A stretch of 64,000 bases of DNA from Frigoribacterium sp. PhB24 (GTDB taxonomy: Bacteria > Actinomycetota > Actinomycetes > Actinomycetales > Microbacteriaceae): contig NZ_RKIC01000011.1 of assembly GCF_003755185.1 (NCBI RefSeq), positions 423,342-487,341 of the forward strand, in the 5' to 3' direction. A program made the translations under genes and the position numbers. The notes below the pieces were generated by a model, which worked only from the letters and a program-made list of their open reading frames with translations, ran no database searches and was not told the origin of the DNA. Each line of letters starts with the position of its first letter. Positions within the stretch are counted from its first letter, which is position 1. This document shows positions 1 to 9,233 of the stretch, one piece after another.

Positions 1-2
1 GC

Positions 3-1259
3 GGGGCCGGGGCGAGCACGTTCTCAGCGGAGGCCTGCCTCGACCAGCTGGCCCGCGCCTCCTCGTCCGGGGCCGAGCGGTTCGCCGCGACCCTCGACGC
101 CGACGGCGACGACGCGACGTCTCTCGCGGCAGCGGTCGGAGAGCAGGTGTCGCCCGAGGTCACGGCGACCTGGTGGTCCGACCTGGAAGACGAACGGCGT
201 CGCGTCCTCGCGCAGGCGCTGCCGGGCGTCGTCGGCAACCTCGAGGGCCTCCCGTACGCGGTGCGTGACACCGCCAATCGGCAGTCCCTGCGGTACGCGA
301 CCACGGCGGTGGCCGACCGGATCGGTTCCGACGCCGAGCGAGCGGACGATCCCCGGCGCCTCGCGATGCTCCAGCAGGTGCGGGCGACGCTCGACGGCGC
401 GACGCACGACGTGCCCTTCGCCGGGACGGCGGACCGCCACCTCGTCGCCCTCGACACGGCGCTGCCCGGCCGGGCGGCCGTCACCGTCGGCGACCTCGAC
501 ACGGCCGACGACGTCAGCGTGCTCGTGCCCGGCATGCTCTTCACCGTCTCGGACCAGCTCGTCGACTGGACCAACACCGCCGGCGCCCTGCACGACGAGC
601 AGGCCACCTGGGCGACGTTGCTCGGTCGCGGCGGGCCGGGGCCCGTGCCGACCGTCGCCGTCGTGGCCTGGATGGGCTACCAGACGCCCGACCTGACGAA
701 CTTCTACGACCTCGGCCTCGCCCACCGGGGTGCCGACCACCTCGAGGACGCCCTCGCCGGACTCGACGCGGCCCGGCCGGCGGACGAACCGCGCGTGTCG
801 GTCATGGCGCACTCGTACGGGTCGACGACGGCCACGATCGCCCTGTCGTCGGGCCGCGTCGCGGTCGACTCACTCGTGCTGCTGGGGTCGCCCGGGAGCG
901 TCGTCACCGAGGCGGGCGACCTCGCCGTCCGGGGGGACGACGTCTACGCGGCGGCCGGGAGCTTCGACCCGGTGGCGGGCAGCGGGTTCTTCGGGGCCGA
1001 CCCGGCGACGGCCGCCTTCGGTGCGGTCGTGCTGCACATGGGCGGCGGCTCCGACACCGTGACGGGGCGCGCCCTCGACGCGGCCCTGGGCCACAACGAC
1101 TACTTCCGCGCCGGCACCGAGTCGATGCGCAGCCTCGCGCTGATTGGACTGGGGCACGGCGACCTCGTGGACGGTCGCGCCGGCGACCCCGGCGGGGGAG
1201 GCCCTGAGGCTCCCGCCCTCACGCTGGTGCGCCCGCAGGACGTGTACTTCCGTGACTGA
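3..1259 (+). CDS. alpha/beta hydrolase of the DUF1023 type, 5' end missing
   Basis: The reading frame is open from the left edge, so the N-terminus lies outside the window. The C-terminal half carries an alpha/beta-hydrolase nucleophile elbow, AHSYGS, near base 810. A conserved stretch around VAWMGYQ (base 665) is typical of the actinobacterial DUF1023 hydrolases, which are usually long proteins with a helical N-terminal region and a C-terminal hydrolase domain. A His in GLGHGDL near the end could complete the triad. The substrate is unknown. The gene ends about 105 bp before gatC, and a -10-like TAGAAT (1309-1314) in that gap suggests gatC has its own promoter. Confidence 0.75.
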   Translation, partial: GAGASTFSAEACLDQLARASSSGAERFAATLDADGDDATSLAAAVGEQVSPEVTATWWSDLEDERRRVLAQALPGVVGNLEGLPYAVRDTANRQSLRYATTAVADRIGSDAERADDPRRLAMLQQVRATLDGATHDVPFAGTADRHLVALDTALPGRAAVTVGDLDTADDVSVLVPGMLFTVSDQLVDWTNTAGALHDEQATWATLLGRGGPGPVPTVAVVAWMGYQTPDLTNFYDLGLAHRGADHLEDALAGLDAARPADEPRVSVMAHSYGSTTATIALSSGRVAVDSLVLLGSPGSVVTEAGDLAVRGDDVYAAAGSFDPVAGSGFFGADPATAAFGAVVLHMGGGSDTVTGRALDAALGHNDYFRAGTESMRSLALIGLGHGDLVDGRAGDPGGGGPEAPALTLVRPQDVYFRD

Positions 1260-1308
1260 GAGGCCGACGACGTCGTCCGGGCGACCCCCGGGCGTCGGTG
1301 CCGCCCCG

Positions 1309-1314
1309 TAGAAT
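1309..1314 (+). promoter_or_regulatory. -10-like element upstream of gatCAB
   Basis: TAGAAT lies 52 bp before the gatC start. No convincing -35 is visible 17 bp upstream. A purine-rich ribosome binding site, GAGAGAGAAG, precedes the gatC ATG. Confidence 0.4.
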
Positions 1315-1365
1315 CGTGCGGTAGCCCCGCCGCGGTACCCCCGCACGACCACGTGAGAGAGAAGC

Positions 1366-1665
1366 ATGTCCGAAATCACGCGCGAGCAGGTGCAGCACCT
1401 CGCCGGTCTCGCCCGCATCGCCCTCACCGAGGCCGAGATCGACACGATGACCGCCGAACTCGGCCACATCGTCGACAGCGTCGCCAAGGTCCGAGAGGTC
1501 GCGACCGACGACGTCCCCGCGACCAGCCACCCGATCCCGCTCGAGAACGTGTTCCGGCCCGACGTCGTGGGCGAGACGCTCACGGCCGAGCAGGCGCTGT
1601 CCGGCGCCCCCGACCACGACGGCTCGCGCTTCCGGGTGAGCGCGATCCTGGGAGAAGAGCAGTAG
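1366..1665 (+). CDS. gatC: aspartyl/glutamyl-tRNA amidotransferase subunit C
   Basis: The 99-residue product matches the usual GatC length. It carries the family pattern of an N-terminal helix ([17 protein letters not shown]) and a central [15 protein letters not shown] segment. GatC is the small belt subunit that stabilises the GatA-GatB complex, which converts Glu-tRNA(Gln) or Asp-tRNA(Asn) to the amidated form in the cytoplasm. It is the first gene of gatCAB and ends 2 bp before the gatA start codon, so translation is probably coupled. Confidence 0.95.
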   Translation: MSEITREQVQHLAGLARIALTEAEIDTMTAELGHIVDSVAKVREVATDDVPATSHPIPLENVFRPDVVGETLTAEQALSGAPDHDGSRFRVSAILGEEQ

Positions 1666-1667
1666 CC

Positions 1668-3218
1668 ATGACCGACACCACCTCGCTCGTCCACCTGTCC
1701 GCCGCCGAGCTGTCGACGCGGCTCGCCGCCGGCGACGTGTCGTCGGTCGACGTCACGCGTGCCCACCTCGACCGCATCGAGGCGGTCGACGGCGACGTCC
1801 ACGCCTTCCTCCACGTCAGCTCCGCCGCACTCGACACGGCCGCCGACGTCGACCGCCGTCGAGCCGCGGGCGAAGCCCTCGGTCCGCTCGCCGGCATCCC
1901 GATCGCCATCAAGGACGTGCTCTGCACGATCGACATGCCGTCGACCTCGGGCAGCAAGATCCTCGAGGGCTGGGTGCCGCCGTACGACGCGACCGTCGTC
2001 GCCAAGCTGCGCTCGGCCGACCTCGTCCCGCTCGGCAAGACCAACATGGACGAATTCGCGATGGGCTCGTCGACCGAGTTCTCGGCCTACGGGCCGACGC
2101 ACAACCCCTGGTCGCTCGACCGCATCCCCGGCGGGTCGGGGGGTGGCTCCGCGGCCGCCGTGGCCGCCTTCGAGGCGCCACTGGCCCTCGGCAGCGACAC
2201 CGGCGGGTCGATCCGTCAGCCCGGCGCCGTCACCGGCACCGTCGGCGTCAAGCCGACCTACGGCTCCGTCAGTCGTTACGGAGCGATCGCCCTGGCCAGC
2301 TCGCTCGACCAGGTCGGTCCGGTCAGCCGGACGGTGCTCGACAGTGCGATGCTCCACGACGTCATCACGGGGCACGACCCCCGCGACTCCACCTCGTTGC
2401 GCGACGCCTGGCCCTCGTTCACCGAGGCGGCCCGCACCGGTCTCGCCGGCGGCGCCCTGAAGGGGGTCCGCGTCGGTGTCGTCCGCGAGCTCAACGGCGA
2501 GGGCTTCCAGGCCGGGGTCAAGGCACGTTTCGCCGAGGCCCTCGAGCTGATGAGCGCGGCCGGCGCCGAGATCGTCGACATCTCGGCCCCGAGCTTCGAG
2601 CACGCGATCAGCGCCTATTACCTGATCCTGCCCGCCGAGGCGTCGAGCAACCTCGCCAAGTTCGACTCGGTGCGCTTCGGCCTGCGGGTCGTCCCCGAGG
2701 GCGGCGGCACCGTCGAGGACGTCATGGCCGCCACCCGCGAGGCGGGCTTCGGCCCCGAGGTGAAGCGTCGCATCATCCTGGGCACCTACGCCCTGAGCGC
2801 CGGTTACTACGACGCCTACTACGGCAGTGCGCAGAAGGTGCGCACCCTCGTGCAGCGCGACTTCGCGGCCGCGTTCGACCAGGTCGACGTGCTCGTCTCG
2901 CCCTCGGCGCCCACGACGGCCTTCCGGCTCGGCGAGAAGATCGACGACCCGCTGGCGATGTACCTCAACGACATCACGACGATCCCGGCCAACCTGGCCG
3001 GCATCCCGGGCATCACGGTGCCGATGGGTCTGGCCGAAGAGGACGGGCTGCCGACGGGGCTGCAGTTCATGGCCCCCGCGCGCGGCGACGCCCGCCTCTA
3101 CACCTATGGCGCCGCCCTCGAGCAGCTGCTCGAGCAGGGCTGGGGCCACACGCTCATCTCGCGCGCGCCCGACCTGAGCGCGACCGAGCAGACCGCCGCC
3201 ACCGAGGGAGTCATCTGA
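1668..3218 (+). CDS. gatA: aspartyl/glutamyl-tRNA amidotransferase subunit A
   Basis: This 516-residue amidase-signature protein generates ammonia from glutamine for the transamidation carried out by GatB. The catalytic Lys (IAIKD, about residue 84), the Gly/Ser-rich stretch [10 protein letters not shown] (about residue 157) and the nucleophile region [12 protein letters not shown] (about residue 178) are all present, giving the Ser-cis-Ser-Lys triad. The start is the ATG at 1668, with GGAGAAGAG upstream; the same frame stays open further upstream across gatC. The stop codon overlaps the gatB start in a TGATG arrangement. Confidence 0.97.
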   Translation: MTDTTSLVHLSAAELSTRLAAGDVSSVDVTRAHLDRIEAVDGDVHAFLHVSSAALDTAADVDRRRAAGEALGPLAGIPIAIKDVLCTIDMPSTSGSKILEGWVPPYDATVVAKLRSADLVPLGKTNMDEFAMGSSTEFSAYGPTHNPWSLDRIPGGSGGGSAAAVAAFEAPLALGSDTGGSIRQPGAVTGTVGVKPTYGSVSRYGAIALASSLDQVGPVSRTVLDSAMLHDVITGHDPRDSTSLRDAWPSFTEAARTGLAGGALKGVRVGVVRELNGEGFQAGVKARFAEALELMSAAGAEIVDISAPSFEHAISAYYLILPAEASSNLAKFDSVRFGLRVVPEGGGTVEDVMAATREAGFGPEVKRRIILGTYALSAGYYDAYYGSAQKVRTLVQRDFAAAFDQVDVLVSPSAPTTAFRLGEKIDDPLAMYLNDITTIPANLAGIPGITVPMGLAEEDGLPTGLQFMAPARGDARLYTYGAALEQLLEQGWGHTLISRAPDLSATEQTAATEGVI

Positions 3219-4717
3219 TGGCCAAGGCAGACCTGATGGACTACGAGAAGGCCCTCGAGCAGTTCGAGGTCGTCCTCGGCTTCGAGGTGCACGTCGAACT
3301 CGCCACGAAGACCAAGATGTTCTCGGACGCCCCGAACTTCTTCGGCGGCGAGCCCAACACCAACGTCACCCCGGTCGACCTGGGCCTGCCCGGTTCGCTG
3401 CCGGTGGTCAACGAGCAGGCGGTGCGTTACTCGATCAGTCTCGGTCTCGCGCTCGGCTGCTCGATCGCCGAGAGCTCGCGCTTCGCTCGCAAGAACTACT
3501 TCTACCCCGACAACCCCAAGAACTACCAGGTCAGCCAGTTCGACGAGCCGATCGCGTTCGAGGGAGAAGTCGAGGTCGAACTGCCCGACGGAACGGTCTT
3601 CGCCATCCCGATCGAGCGTGCCCACATGGAAGAGGACGCCGGCAAGCTGACGCACGTCGGCGGGTCCACCGGTCGCATCCAGGGCGCCGAGTACTCGCTC
3701 GTCGACTACAACCGCGCGGGCATCCCGCTCGTCGAGATCGTCACCAAGCCGATCATCGGCGCGGGTGCGAAGGGCCCCGAGCTGGGCGCCGCCTACGTCT
3801 CCACCATCCGCGACATCGTGCGGGCCCTGGGCGTCAGCGAGGCCCGCATGGAACGCGGCAACCTGCGCTGCGACGCCAACGTCTCGCTGCGTCCGCACGG
3901 GCAGCGAGAACTCGGCACCCGGACCGAGACGAAGAACGTCAACTCGTTCCGCTCGGTCGAGCGGGCTGTCCGCTACGAGATCCAGCGTCAGGCGGCGATC
4001 CTCGCCGCGGGTGGGACGATCACGCAAGAGACGCGCCACTGGCACGAAGACACCGGTCGCACCTCGGCGGGTCGCCCGAAGAGCGACGCCGACGACTACC
4101 GGTACTTCCCCGAGCCCGACCTGCTGCCCGTCGTGCCTCCGCGCGAGCTCGTCGACGAGCTGCGTCTCGCCCTGCCCGAGGCGCCCGTCGCCCAGCGCCG
4201 CCGGCTCAAGTCCGACTGGGGCTTCGCCGACCTCGAGTTCCAGGACGTGGTGAACTCGGGGCTGCTCACCGAGCTCGTCGAGACCGTCGCTGCGGGCGCT
4301 TCGCCTCAGGCGGCGCGCAAGTGGTGGACGGGCGAGATCGCGCGCCTGGCCAACGCCCGGGGCGTCGAGGCGTCGAGCCTCGTGTCTCCGCTGCACGTCA
4401 GCGAGCTCATCGCCCTGGTCGAGAGCGGCGAGCTGACCGACCGTCTCGCCCGTCAGGTGCTCGAGGGTGTCGTCGCCGGCGAGGGCAGCCCGTCCGAGGT
4501 CGTCGAGGCGCGCGGTCTCAAGGTCGTCTCCGACGACGGCGCGCTGATCGCCGCGATCGACGAGGCTCTCGCCAGCCAGCCCGACGTGCTCGCGAAGATC
4601 CGCGACGGCAAGGTCCAGGCCGCCGGAGCGGTCATCGGCGCCGTCATGAAGGCCATGAAGGGCCAGGCCGACGCCGCCCGCGTCCGCGAGCTGGTGCTCG
4701 AGCGGGCGCAGGCCTGA
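3218..4717 (+). CDS. gatB: aspartyl/glutamyl-tRNA amidotransferase subunit B
   Basis: The 499-residue product contains the GatB kinase-like domain with the signatures [24 protein letters not shown] and [10 protein letters not shown], followed by the helical and YqeY-like tRNA-binding C-terminal region. It activates the acyl group on mischarged tRNA by phosphorylation and accepts ammonia from GatA. It overlaps gatA by one base and closes the gatCAB operon. A full complex implies that this organism makes Gln-tRNA and/or Asn-tRNA by the indirect route, as is usual in actinobacteria. Confidence 0.97.
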   Translation: MAKADLMDYEKALEQFEVVLGFEVHVELATKTKMFSDAPNFFGGEPNTNVTPVDLGLPGSLPVVNEQAVRYSISLGLALGCSIAESSRFARKNYFYPDNPKNYQVSQFDEPIAFEGEVEVELPDGTVFAIPIERAHMEEDAGKLTHVGGSTGRIQGAEYSLVDYNRAGIPLVEIVTKPIIGAGAKGPELGAAYVSTIRDIVRALGVSEARMERGNLRCDANVSLRPHGQRELGTRTETKNVNSFRSVERAVRYEIQRQAAILAAGGTITQETRHWHEDTGRTSAGRPKSDADDYRYFPEPDLLPVVPPRELVDELRLALPEAPVAQRRRLKSDWGFADLEFQDVVNSGLLTELVETVAAGASPQAARKWWTGEIARLANARGVEASSLVSPLHVSELIALVESGELTDRLARQVLEGVVAGEGSPSEVVEARGLKVVSDDGALIAAIDEALASQPDVLAKIRDGKVQAAGAVIGAVMKAMKGQADAARVRELVLERAQA

Positions 4718-4754
4718 CCGACGTGACCACGGCCGCGGCAGGGTGCGGCGCACG

Positions 4755-5549
4755 ATGAACCTCGTCGCGCGTCTGCGCCCCGCCGTGCCCGTGGCGGTCG
4801 CGCTCGTCGGCGTCCTCGTGACCCTGGCGGTCGCCTCGCGCGTCCTGCCCGGCCGTGTCGTGATGGTCCACCTCAGCGAGACCGGCGGATCGGCGTTCGC
4901 GGCCAGCCGAGACGACCTCGTCCTGCTCGGTGGCGTCCTCGTGGTCGGCATCGTCGTGACCTGGCTGGTCTCGGCTCTGTTCCTCGCCGTGACGCCCGTG
5001 CGCCACGTGCTCGTCCCGCACGCCGCCTTCTGGAAGCAGCCGACGAACCGGGCCGAGATGAGGCGCCGGTACGCGCGGTACCTCGCCGTGGCGACCGGAG
5101 CCTCCTTGTGGTTCCTCTCGGCTCTCTTCGTGCTGGCCATGGCCTCGCAGAGCGGCCCGCTCGCCGCGTGGTGGCTGCCGGCGGCCGTCTCCGCCGCCTT
5201 CGTGCTGTTCGTCCTGGGCGGTCTGGTCTGGGTGTTCACCGTCGGGTTCGCGCCGACCCCGGCGGGCGTCGCGGCCCGCGGGGTCGCGTCGGCCCCGGAG
5301 GCGCGGGTCCGGTCGAGGCCGCCCGCCGCGGCCGTCGAGACCCCCCGGGCAGCTCCGGCGGCGCGTCCGCAACGGGCGGGCGCTGCCCCCGTCAGCGGGA
5401 CGCCGAGAACCGGCACCGCGCCTCCTGTGCCGTCACCACGGCCGGGCCGTGTGCCCGGGCGCCCGGCGACACCGACCGCCGACGGCCCGCGCAAGGGCCC
5501 ACCCCGTCCCTACCAACCTCGACCCCGCTCCGGAGGCCCCCGTGGATGA
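4755..5549 (+). CDS. four-helix membrane protein with a Pro/Arg-rich cytoplasmic tail
   Basis: The 264-residue protein has four predicted membrane helices within the first about 165 residues (VAVALVGVLVTLAVA, LLGGVLVVGIVVTWLVSALF, LWFLSALFVLAMA and VSAAFVLFVLGGLVWVFTVGF). The last 100 residues are a low-complexity Pro/Ala/Arg tail that is probably disordered. I chose the ATG at 4755 over one at 4743 because it directly precedes the first helix. No function can be assigned. It follows gatB by 37 bp and overlaps the DUF3097 gene start, so it probably belongs to the same transcript. Confidence 0.7.
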   Translation: MNLVARLRPAVPVAVALVGVLVTLAVASRVLPGRVVMVHLSETGGSAFAASRDDLVLLGGVLVVGIVVTWLVSALFLAVTPVRHVLVPHAAFWKQPTNRAEMRRRYARYLAVATGASLWFLSALFVLAMASQSGPLAAWWLPAAVSAAFVLFVLGGLVWVFTVGFAPTPAGVAARGVASAPEARVRSRPPAAAVETPRAAPAARPQRAGAAPVSGTPRTGTAPPVPSPRPGRVPGRPATPTADGPRKGPPRPYQPRPRSGGPRG

Positions 5550-6378
5550 CGACCGGTACGGTGCCGACGTGCTCGCCGGCGACTGGAAGCGATCGTCAAG
5601 GCCTGCTCCGACGCCCACCGACGCCGTCCGAGACCTCGTGGTCGAGGAGGTCCGGTCGGGCTTCACCGGCGCGATCGTCCGCGTCGAGGCCGGCACCGTC
5701 GAACTCGAGGACTGGAAGGGGCGGGTGCGGGCCTTCCCGCTGACCGGGTCGTTCCTGATCGACGACGCCCCGGTCGCCCTGCGCGTACCCCGGGCGGCCC
5801 CGCCGGGTCGGGCGCGTACGGCGTCCGGATCGTTCGCCGTCGAGGACGCGAAGGCCCGGGTCGCGCGGCAGAGCCGCATCTTCGTCGAGGGGCGACACGA
5901 CGCCGAGCTGGTCGAGAAGGTCTGGGGCTCCGACCTGCGGGTCGAGGGTGTCGTCGTCGAGTACCTCGAGGGGGTCGACCACCTGGCCGACGTGCTCCGC
6001 GAGTTCCGGCCGGGGCCCGAGCGGCGGGTCGGCGTGCTCGTCGACCACCTCGTGCCGGGCTCGAAAGAGAGTCGTGTGGCCGAGGGCATCGCCCGCAGTC
6101 CGCTCGGTCGCCACGTGCTCGTCGTCGGCCACCCGTTCGTCGACGTGTGGCAGGCCGTGAAGCCGGCTCGACTCGGCGTCGACGCCTGGCCCGTCGTGCC
6201 CCGCTCGGTCGAGTGGAAGCACGGCGTCTGCGAGGCGATGGGCTGGCCGCACGACGATCAGGCCGACATCGCGCGGGCCTGGCAGCACATCCTGTCGCGG
6301 GTGCGCAGCTACGCCGACCTCGAACCGTCGGTGCTCGGACGGGTCGAGGAGCTCATCGATTTCGTCACGTCCGGCTGA
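5542..6378 (+). CDS. DUF3097 family protein
   Basis: The 278-residue product matches the actinobacterial DUF3097 family. It starts with YGADVLAGDWKRS, has a small beta-rich N-terminal domain, then a Toprim-like core (IFVEGRHDAELVEKVWGSD, then VLVDHLVPGSKES), and ends with the conserved WPVVPRSVEWKHGVCEAMGWP segment. The Toprim-like acidic residues hint at nucleic-acid or nucleotide chemistry, but the function is not established. The GTG start at 5542 is supported by GGAGG 8 bp upstream and overlaps the preceding stop codon. Confidence 0.85.
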   Translation: MDDDRYGADVLAGDWKRSSRPAPTPTDAVRDLVVEEVRSGFTGAIVRVEAGTVELEDWKGRVRAFPLTGSFLIDDAPVALRVPRAAPPGRARTASGSFAVEDAKARVARQSRIFVEGRHDAELVEKVWGSDLRVEGVVVEYLEGVDHLADVLREFRPGPERRVGVLVDHLVPGSKESRVAEGIARSPLGRHVLVVGHPFVDVWQAVKPARLGVDAWPVVPRSVEWKHGVCEAMGWPHDDQADIARAWQHILSRVRSYADLEPSVLGRVEELIDFVTSG

Positions 6379-6531
6379 GCCCGGGCGTTCGCGGAGGCAC
6401 GGGTCGGTGCCGGCGTGCGCCTCGAGCCGTGGGCCGATATCGGGTCCGACCATTGCCTCCGAGACCCCGATCCCCGGGAATCGCCCGGGCGTGTCGGCAC
6501 CTGGGCGGCATTTCGCCCTAAGTTCGAGGGC

Positions 6532-7395
6532 ATGGCCGAGCAGATCGAGGGACGCGTCAGTTCCGCCGTCGACGCCTGGCTCCGCTGGCTGCCCCGGTGG
6601 CACATCGGCACCGCCCGGGGCCGTACGCGCCCCTGTCGCGTCTGCCTGGGTTCTCCCGTCGCCACCGCGGCCGGCTTCGACCACGACGTGCCGCACGCCG
6701 TCCAGCACGCGCTGCTGAACCGGATGCGGCAGATCGTCGACGACGACGTCGACGAGTACACGGCCCGCAACCTGCCGCTCGTCACGCGCGAGCTCCGGCT
6801 CGCCGAGGCCCAGGAGGCGCGGGGCTACCGACCCGACCAGGGTCTCGACCTCGAGTTCCAGGGCCTCGACCTCGACCCCGAGCCCGAACCGGGCCAGCCG
6901 TTCCTCTTCACGCTCGCCGGTCTCGCGGGCATGCCCGCGGACGAGGGGGTCGTCCCGCCCGACCCCACCCTCGGGGGGACGGAACCCTCGGGGAGCGGCA
7001 CCGAGGTCGACCTCCCCGCCTTCTCGTCCGACGTCGACGATCTCGAGGGCTGGCTGCTGGCGCCCGACTCGTCGTCGTCCGACGCGCCCGGGTCGCCCGG
7101 TTCCGGCCCGGCGGCCGAGCCGGGACCGCAGCCCGAACCCGCTCCGCGACACGAGCACGAGCACGAGCACGAGCCCGAGCACGAGGTCGAGTACTCGGAC
7201 GAGGCCAAGGCGGCGCTTCGACGCGAGATCACGCTGGCCGGCGACCACGCCGAGGCCGTCGGCACGAGCCTGTGCCTCGCCCTCGTGCACCACCGTCCGC
7301 GGATCGCCGAGGCGATCGACCGTCTCGTGGCGCCGCAGGTCGACGAACTGCTGGCAGAGTTGTCGCGCGCGCTCGAGCAGCCGCGGTCCCGCTGA
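6532..7395 (+). CDS. acidic hypothetical protein with a His-Glu repeat
   Basis: The 287-residue product is unrecognised. The N-terminal 110 residues look globular and include a CRVC pair near residue 41. The middle is acidic and Pro/Ser-rich. At about residues 207-219 there is an alternating His-Glu run (bases about 7151-7190). The C-terminal 60 residues are helical. The start at 6532 is supported by TAAGTT at 6519-6524, seven bases before the ATG, a leaderless-type promoter. A longer in-frame start at 6415 lacks such support. The CxxC and His/Glu repeat could bind metal, but that is only a guess. Confidence 0.6.
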   Translation: MAEQIEGRVSSAVDAWLRWLPRWHIGTARGRTRPCRVCLGSPVATAAGFDHDVPHAVQHALLNRMRQIVDDDVDEYTARNLPLVTRELRLAEAQEARGYRPDQGLDLEFQGLDLDPEPEPGQPFLFTLAGLAGMPADEGVVPPDPTLGGTEPSGSGTEVDLPAFSSDVDDLEGWLLAPDSSSSDAPGSPGSGPAAEPGPQPEPAPRHEHEHEHEPEHEVEYSDEAKAALRREITLAGDHAEAVGTSLCLALVHHRPRIAEAIDRLVAPQVDELLAELSRALEQPRSR

Positions 7396-7448
7396 ACCGG
7401 AACCGCCCGACCTGCCGCGGGTGCCGACGTCACGAGAGGACCCCCGAG

Positions 7449-7865
7449 ATGACCCGCTCCACCCCGACCTCGAGCACGACGACCCGGCGACGAGACGTGG
7501 GCCCGGCGCGGTGGCCGATCGTCGTCGACCTCGTCGCCGTCGTGGCCTTCGTCGTGATCGGTCGTCGCAGTCACGCGGAGGGGCTCGACCTGACCGGCCT
7601 GCTCGGCACCCTCTGGCCGTTCGTCGTCGGCGCGGTCGTCGGCTGGGTGAGCGTGGCAGGAGTCCGCTGGCCCCTGTCGACGGTCCGGTCGGGCGCGGTC
7701 GTCTGGGTCTCGACCGCCGTGATCGGGGTGTTGCTGCGGGTGGTCGCCGGACAGGGCGTGCAGCTCAGCTTCGTGATCGTGACGATCGTCGTGCTCGGTG
7801 TGTTCCTGGTGGGCTGGCGGGCCGTCGTCGCCCTGGTGCGACGGGTGCGCGGTACCCGAGGCTAG
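7449..7865 (+). CDS. DUF3054 family membrane protein
   Basis: The 138-residue product has four membrane helices and the pattern of the actinobacterial DUF3054 family (VVDLVAVVAFVVIGRRSHAEG at the N-terminus, then LWPFVVGAVVGW and a conserved WP). The function is unknown; it is an integral cytoplasmic-membrane protein. The ATG at 7449 follows GAGAGGACCCCCGAG, which contains a GAGG ribosome binding site. The gene is convergent with the next one and is separated from it by 25 bp. Confidence 0.8.
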   Translation: MTRSTPTSSTTTRRRDVGPARWPIVVDLVAVVAFVVIGRRSHAEGLDLTGLLGTLWPFVVGAVVGWVSVAGVRWPLSTVRSGAVVWVSTAVIGVLLRVVAGQGVQLSFVIVTIVVLGVFLVGWRAVVALVRRVRGTRG

Positions 7866-7890
7866 AGGTCACGGCGGCACCCGACCCGGG

Positions 7891-8217
7891 TCAGCCCCGT
7901 CGCTTGACGCTGTTGTCGAGGCTGGGCTCGTCGGTGAGCACGAGGCCGGACGAACTGTTCGACGAGGCCGTCAACTCGTTGAGCCAGTCACGGTTGATCG
8001 ACGGCACCCGCCCGCCCGAGTACTTGAAGTAGAGCGGGATACCGGCGTCCAGCCAGATGCTGCTGCGGCCGTCGCCGACCTTCTGCGTGTCGCGCCACGA
8101 GAAGAAGAACGACTCGCGTCGGCGCAGCTTGGTGGCGATGACGATCTGGAGGTGTTCGAGCACGCGGTCCTCGAACTCGACCTCGATGCCCGATGTGCCG
8201 TAGATGAGCGATCCCAT
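7891..8217 (-). CDS. small conserved Microbacteriaceae-type protein (DUF7882-like)
   Basis: The 108-residue product begins MGSLIYGTSGIEVEFEDR and contains LQIVIATKLRRRESFFFSW. This matches a small protein family common in Microbacteriaceae and often mislabelled as ATP-dependent DNA ligase; I believe it is DUF7882. No catalytic motif is visible and the role is unknown. The last 15 residues are variable and polar. It is transcribed divergently from the DedA gene, with 190 bp between them. A TACATT on the minus strand at 8272-8277 could be its -10 element. Confidence 0.8.
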   Translation of the reverse strand: MGSLIYGTSGIEVEFEDRVLEHLQIVIATKLRRRESFFFSWRDTQKVGDGRSSIWLDAGIPLYFKYSGGRVPSINRDWLNELTASSNSSSGLVLTDEPSLDNSVKRRG

Positions 8218-8407
8218 TGGGGTCCTGTTTCGTGAGGGTGGCCGACGTCGGCGACGAGTCCGACACAGGTCAATGTACCTTGCGATCAGGCGTTCTCCGA
8301 CAGGCGAGCACCGCGGGGACGTTGTGGGCGGACGTGCAGGCTGTGACGCCATACTCGGGGCTGCCGATCCGCTGCGCCCCGAGCGCCCGACCGACCAGCT
8401 GGGACCC

Positions 8408-9124
8408 ATGACCTCGACAGCCCCCGTCCTCCGCGCCTCCTCGTCCTCGAGCCAGGACGTCGTCGCCGACCTCGACGGCCTCGTCGGATTCGCCGCCCGC
8501 GTCATCGACGCCCTCGGCGAGTGGGGCGTCGCCCTGCTCACCTTCGTCGAGACCGTGTTCCCTCCGATCCCGAGCGAGATCATCCTGCCGCTGGCCGGGT
8601 TCCTGGCCGGCGCCGGGTCGATGAACATCGTGCTGCTGATCGCGCTGAGCACGCTCGGCGCCTACCTCGGCGCCCTCGTCCTCTACGGACTCGGGGCGGG
8701 GCTCGGCCTCGACCGCAGCATCCGCTGGCTGGCCAAGCTGCCGCTCGTCGACCGCCACGACTTCGAGAAGGCTGCCGGCTGGTTCGACCGCCACGGGAAG
8801 TCGGCGGTGTTCTTCGGCCGGTTCATCCCGGGCGTCCGCAGCCTCATCTCGCTGCCCGCCGGCGCCGAGCGCATGCCCCTGCTGGTCTTCTCGGTCTTCA
8901 CCATCGTGGGCAGCGGCCTGTGGAACGGCCTGCTGATCGGCCTGGGCGCCGCCCTCGGCACCCAGTACGAGCTGATCGACGAGTACGCCAAGTACCTCGA
9001 CTACGCCGTCTACGCGGCGATCGCGGGCGTCGTGGTGTTCCTCGTCGTCCGGTCGGTGCGCCGTCGACGGGCCGGTGTCGACGACGCGTCGCGCGACGCC
9101 GTCGATCAGGACGTTCGCGGCTGA
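8408..9124 (+). CDS. DedA family membrane protein
   Basis: The 238-residue product has the DedA/SNARE-associated architecture: ETVFPPIPSEIILPLAGFLAG near residue 50, and the conserved HGKSAVFFGRFIPGVRSLISLPAG segment near residue 135, whose Arg residues are characteristic. Membrane helices fill the rest. DedA proteins are proposed lipid scramblases or transporters that affect envelope homeostasis. The ATG at 8408 is taken as the start; a frame reaching 8204 has a poorly DedA-like extension. The C-terminal 25 residues are basic and then acidic, hence cytoplasmic. Confidence 0.85.
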   Translation: MTSTAPVLRASSSSSQDVVADLDGLVGFAARVIDALGEWGVALLTFVETVFPPIPSEIILPLAGFLAGAGSMNIVLLIALSTLGAYLGALVLYGLGAGLGLDRSIRWLAKLPLVDRHDFEKAAGWFDRHGKSAVFFGRFIPGVRSLISLPAGAERMPLLVFSVFTIVGSGLWNGLLIGLGAALGTQYELIDEYAKYLDYAVYAAIAGVVVFLVVRSVRRRRAGVDDASRDAVDQDVRG

Positions 9125-9163
9125 CGCTCCGTCGCTGCCCAGGCGGCAGGCTCGACCGGTCCG

Positions 9164-9169
9164 TAGCGT
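9164..9169 (+). promoter_or_regulatory. -10-like element of the QGY-repeat gene
   Basis: TAGCGT sits 64 bp upstream of the ATG at 9234. The same hexamer recurs as a -10 candidate at 10099-10104, 23051-23056 (minus strand) and 41255-41260. A short hairpin (CTGCC/GGCAG) just upstream may end the DedA transcript. Confidence 0.35.
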
Positions 9170-9233
9170 GGTGGGCAGACCGACGCCGCGCCCCGCGTGC
9201 GGCACCGAGCACACGACCCGACAGGACGTCACC

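Noticed and set aside
870..3149. A 759-codon minus-strand reading frame opposite the hydrolase and gatA
   Set aside because: It is antisense to clearly conserved genes. Long antisense frames are expected at this GC content because stop codons are rare in the mirrored frames.
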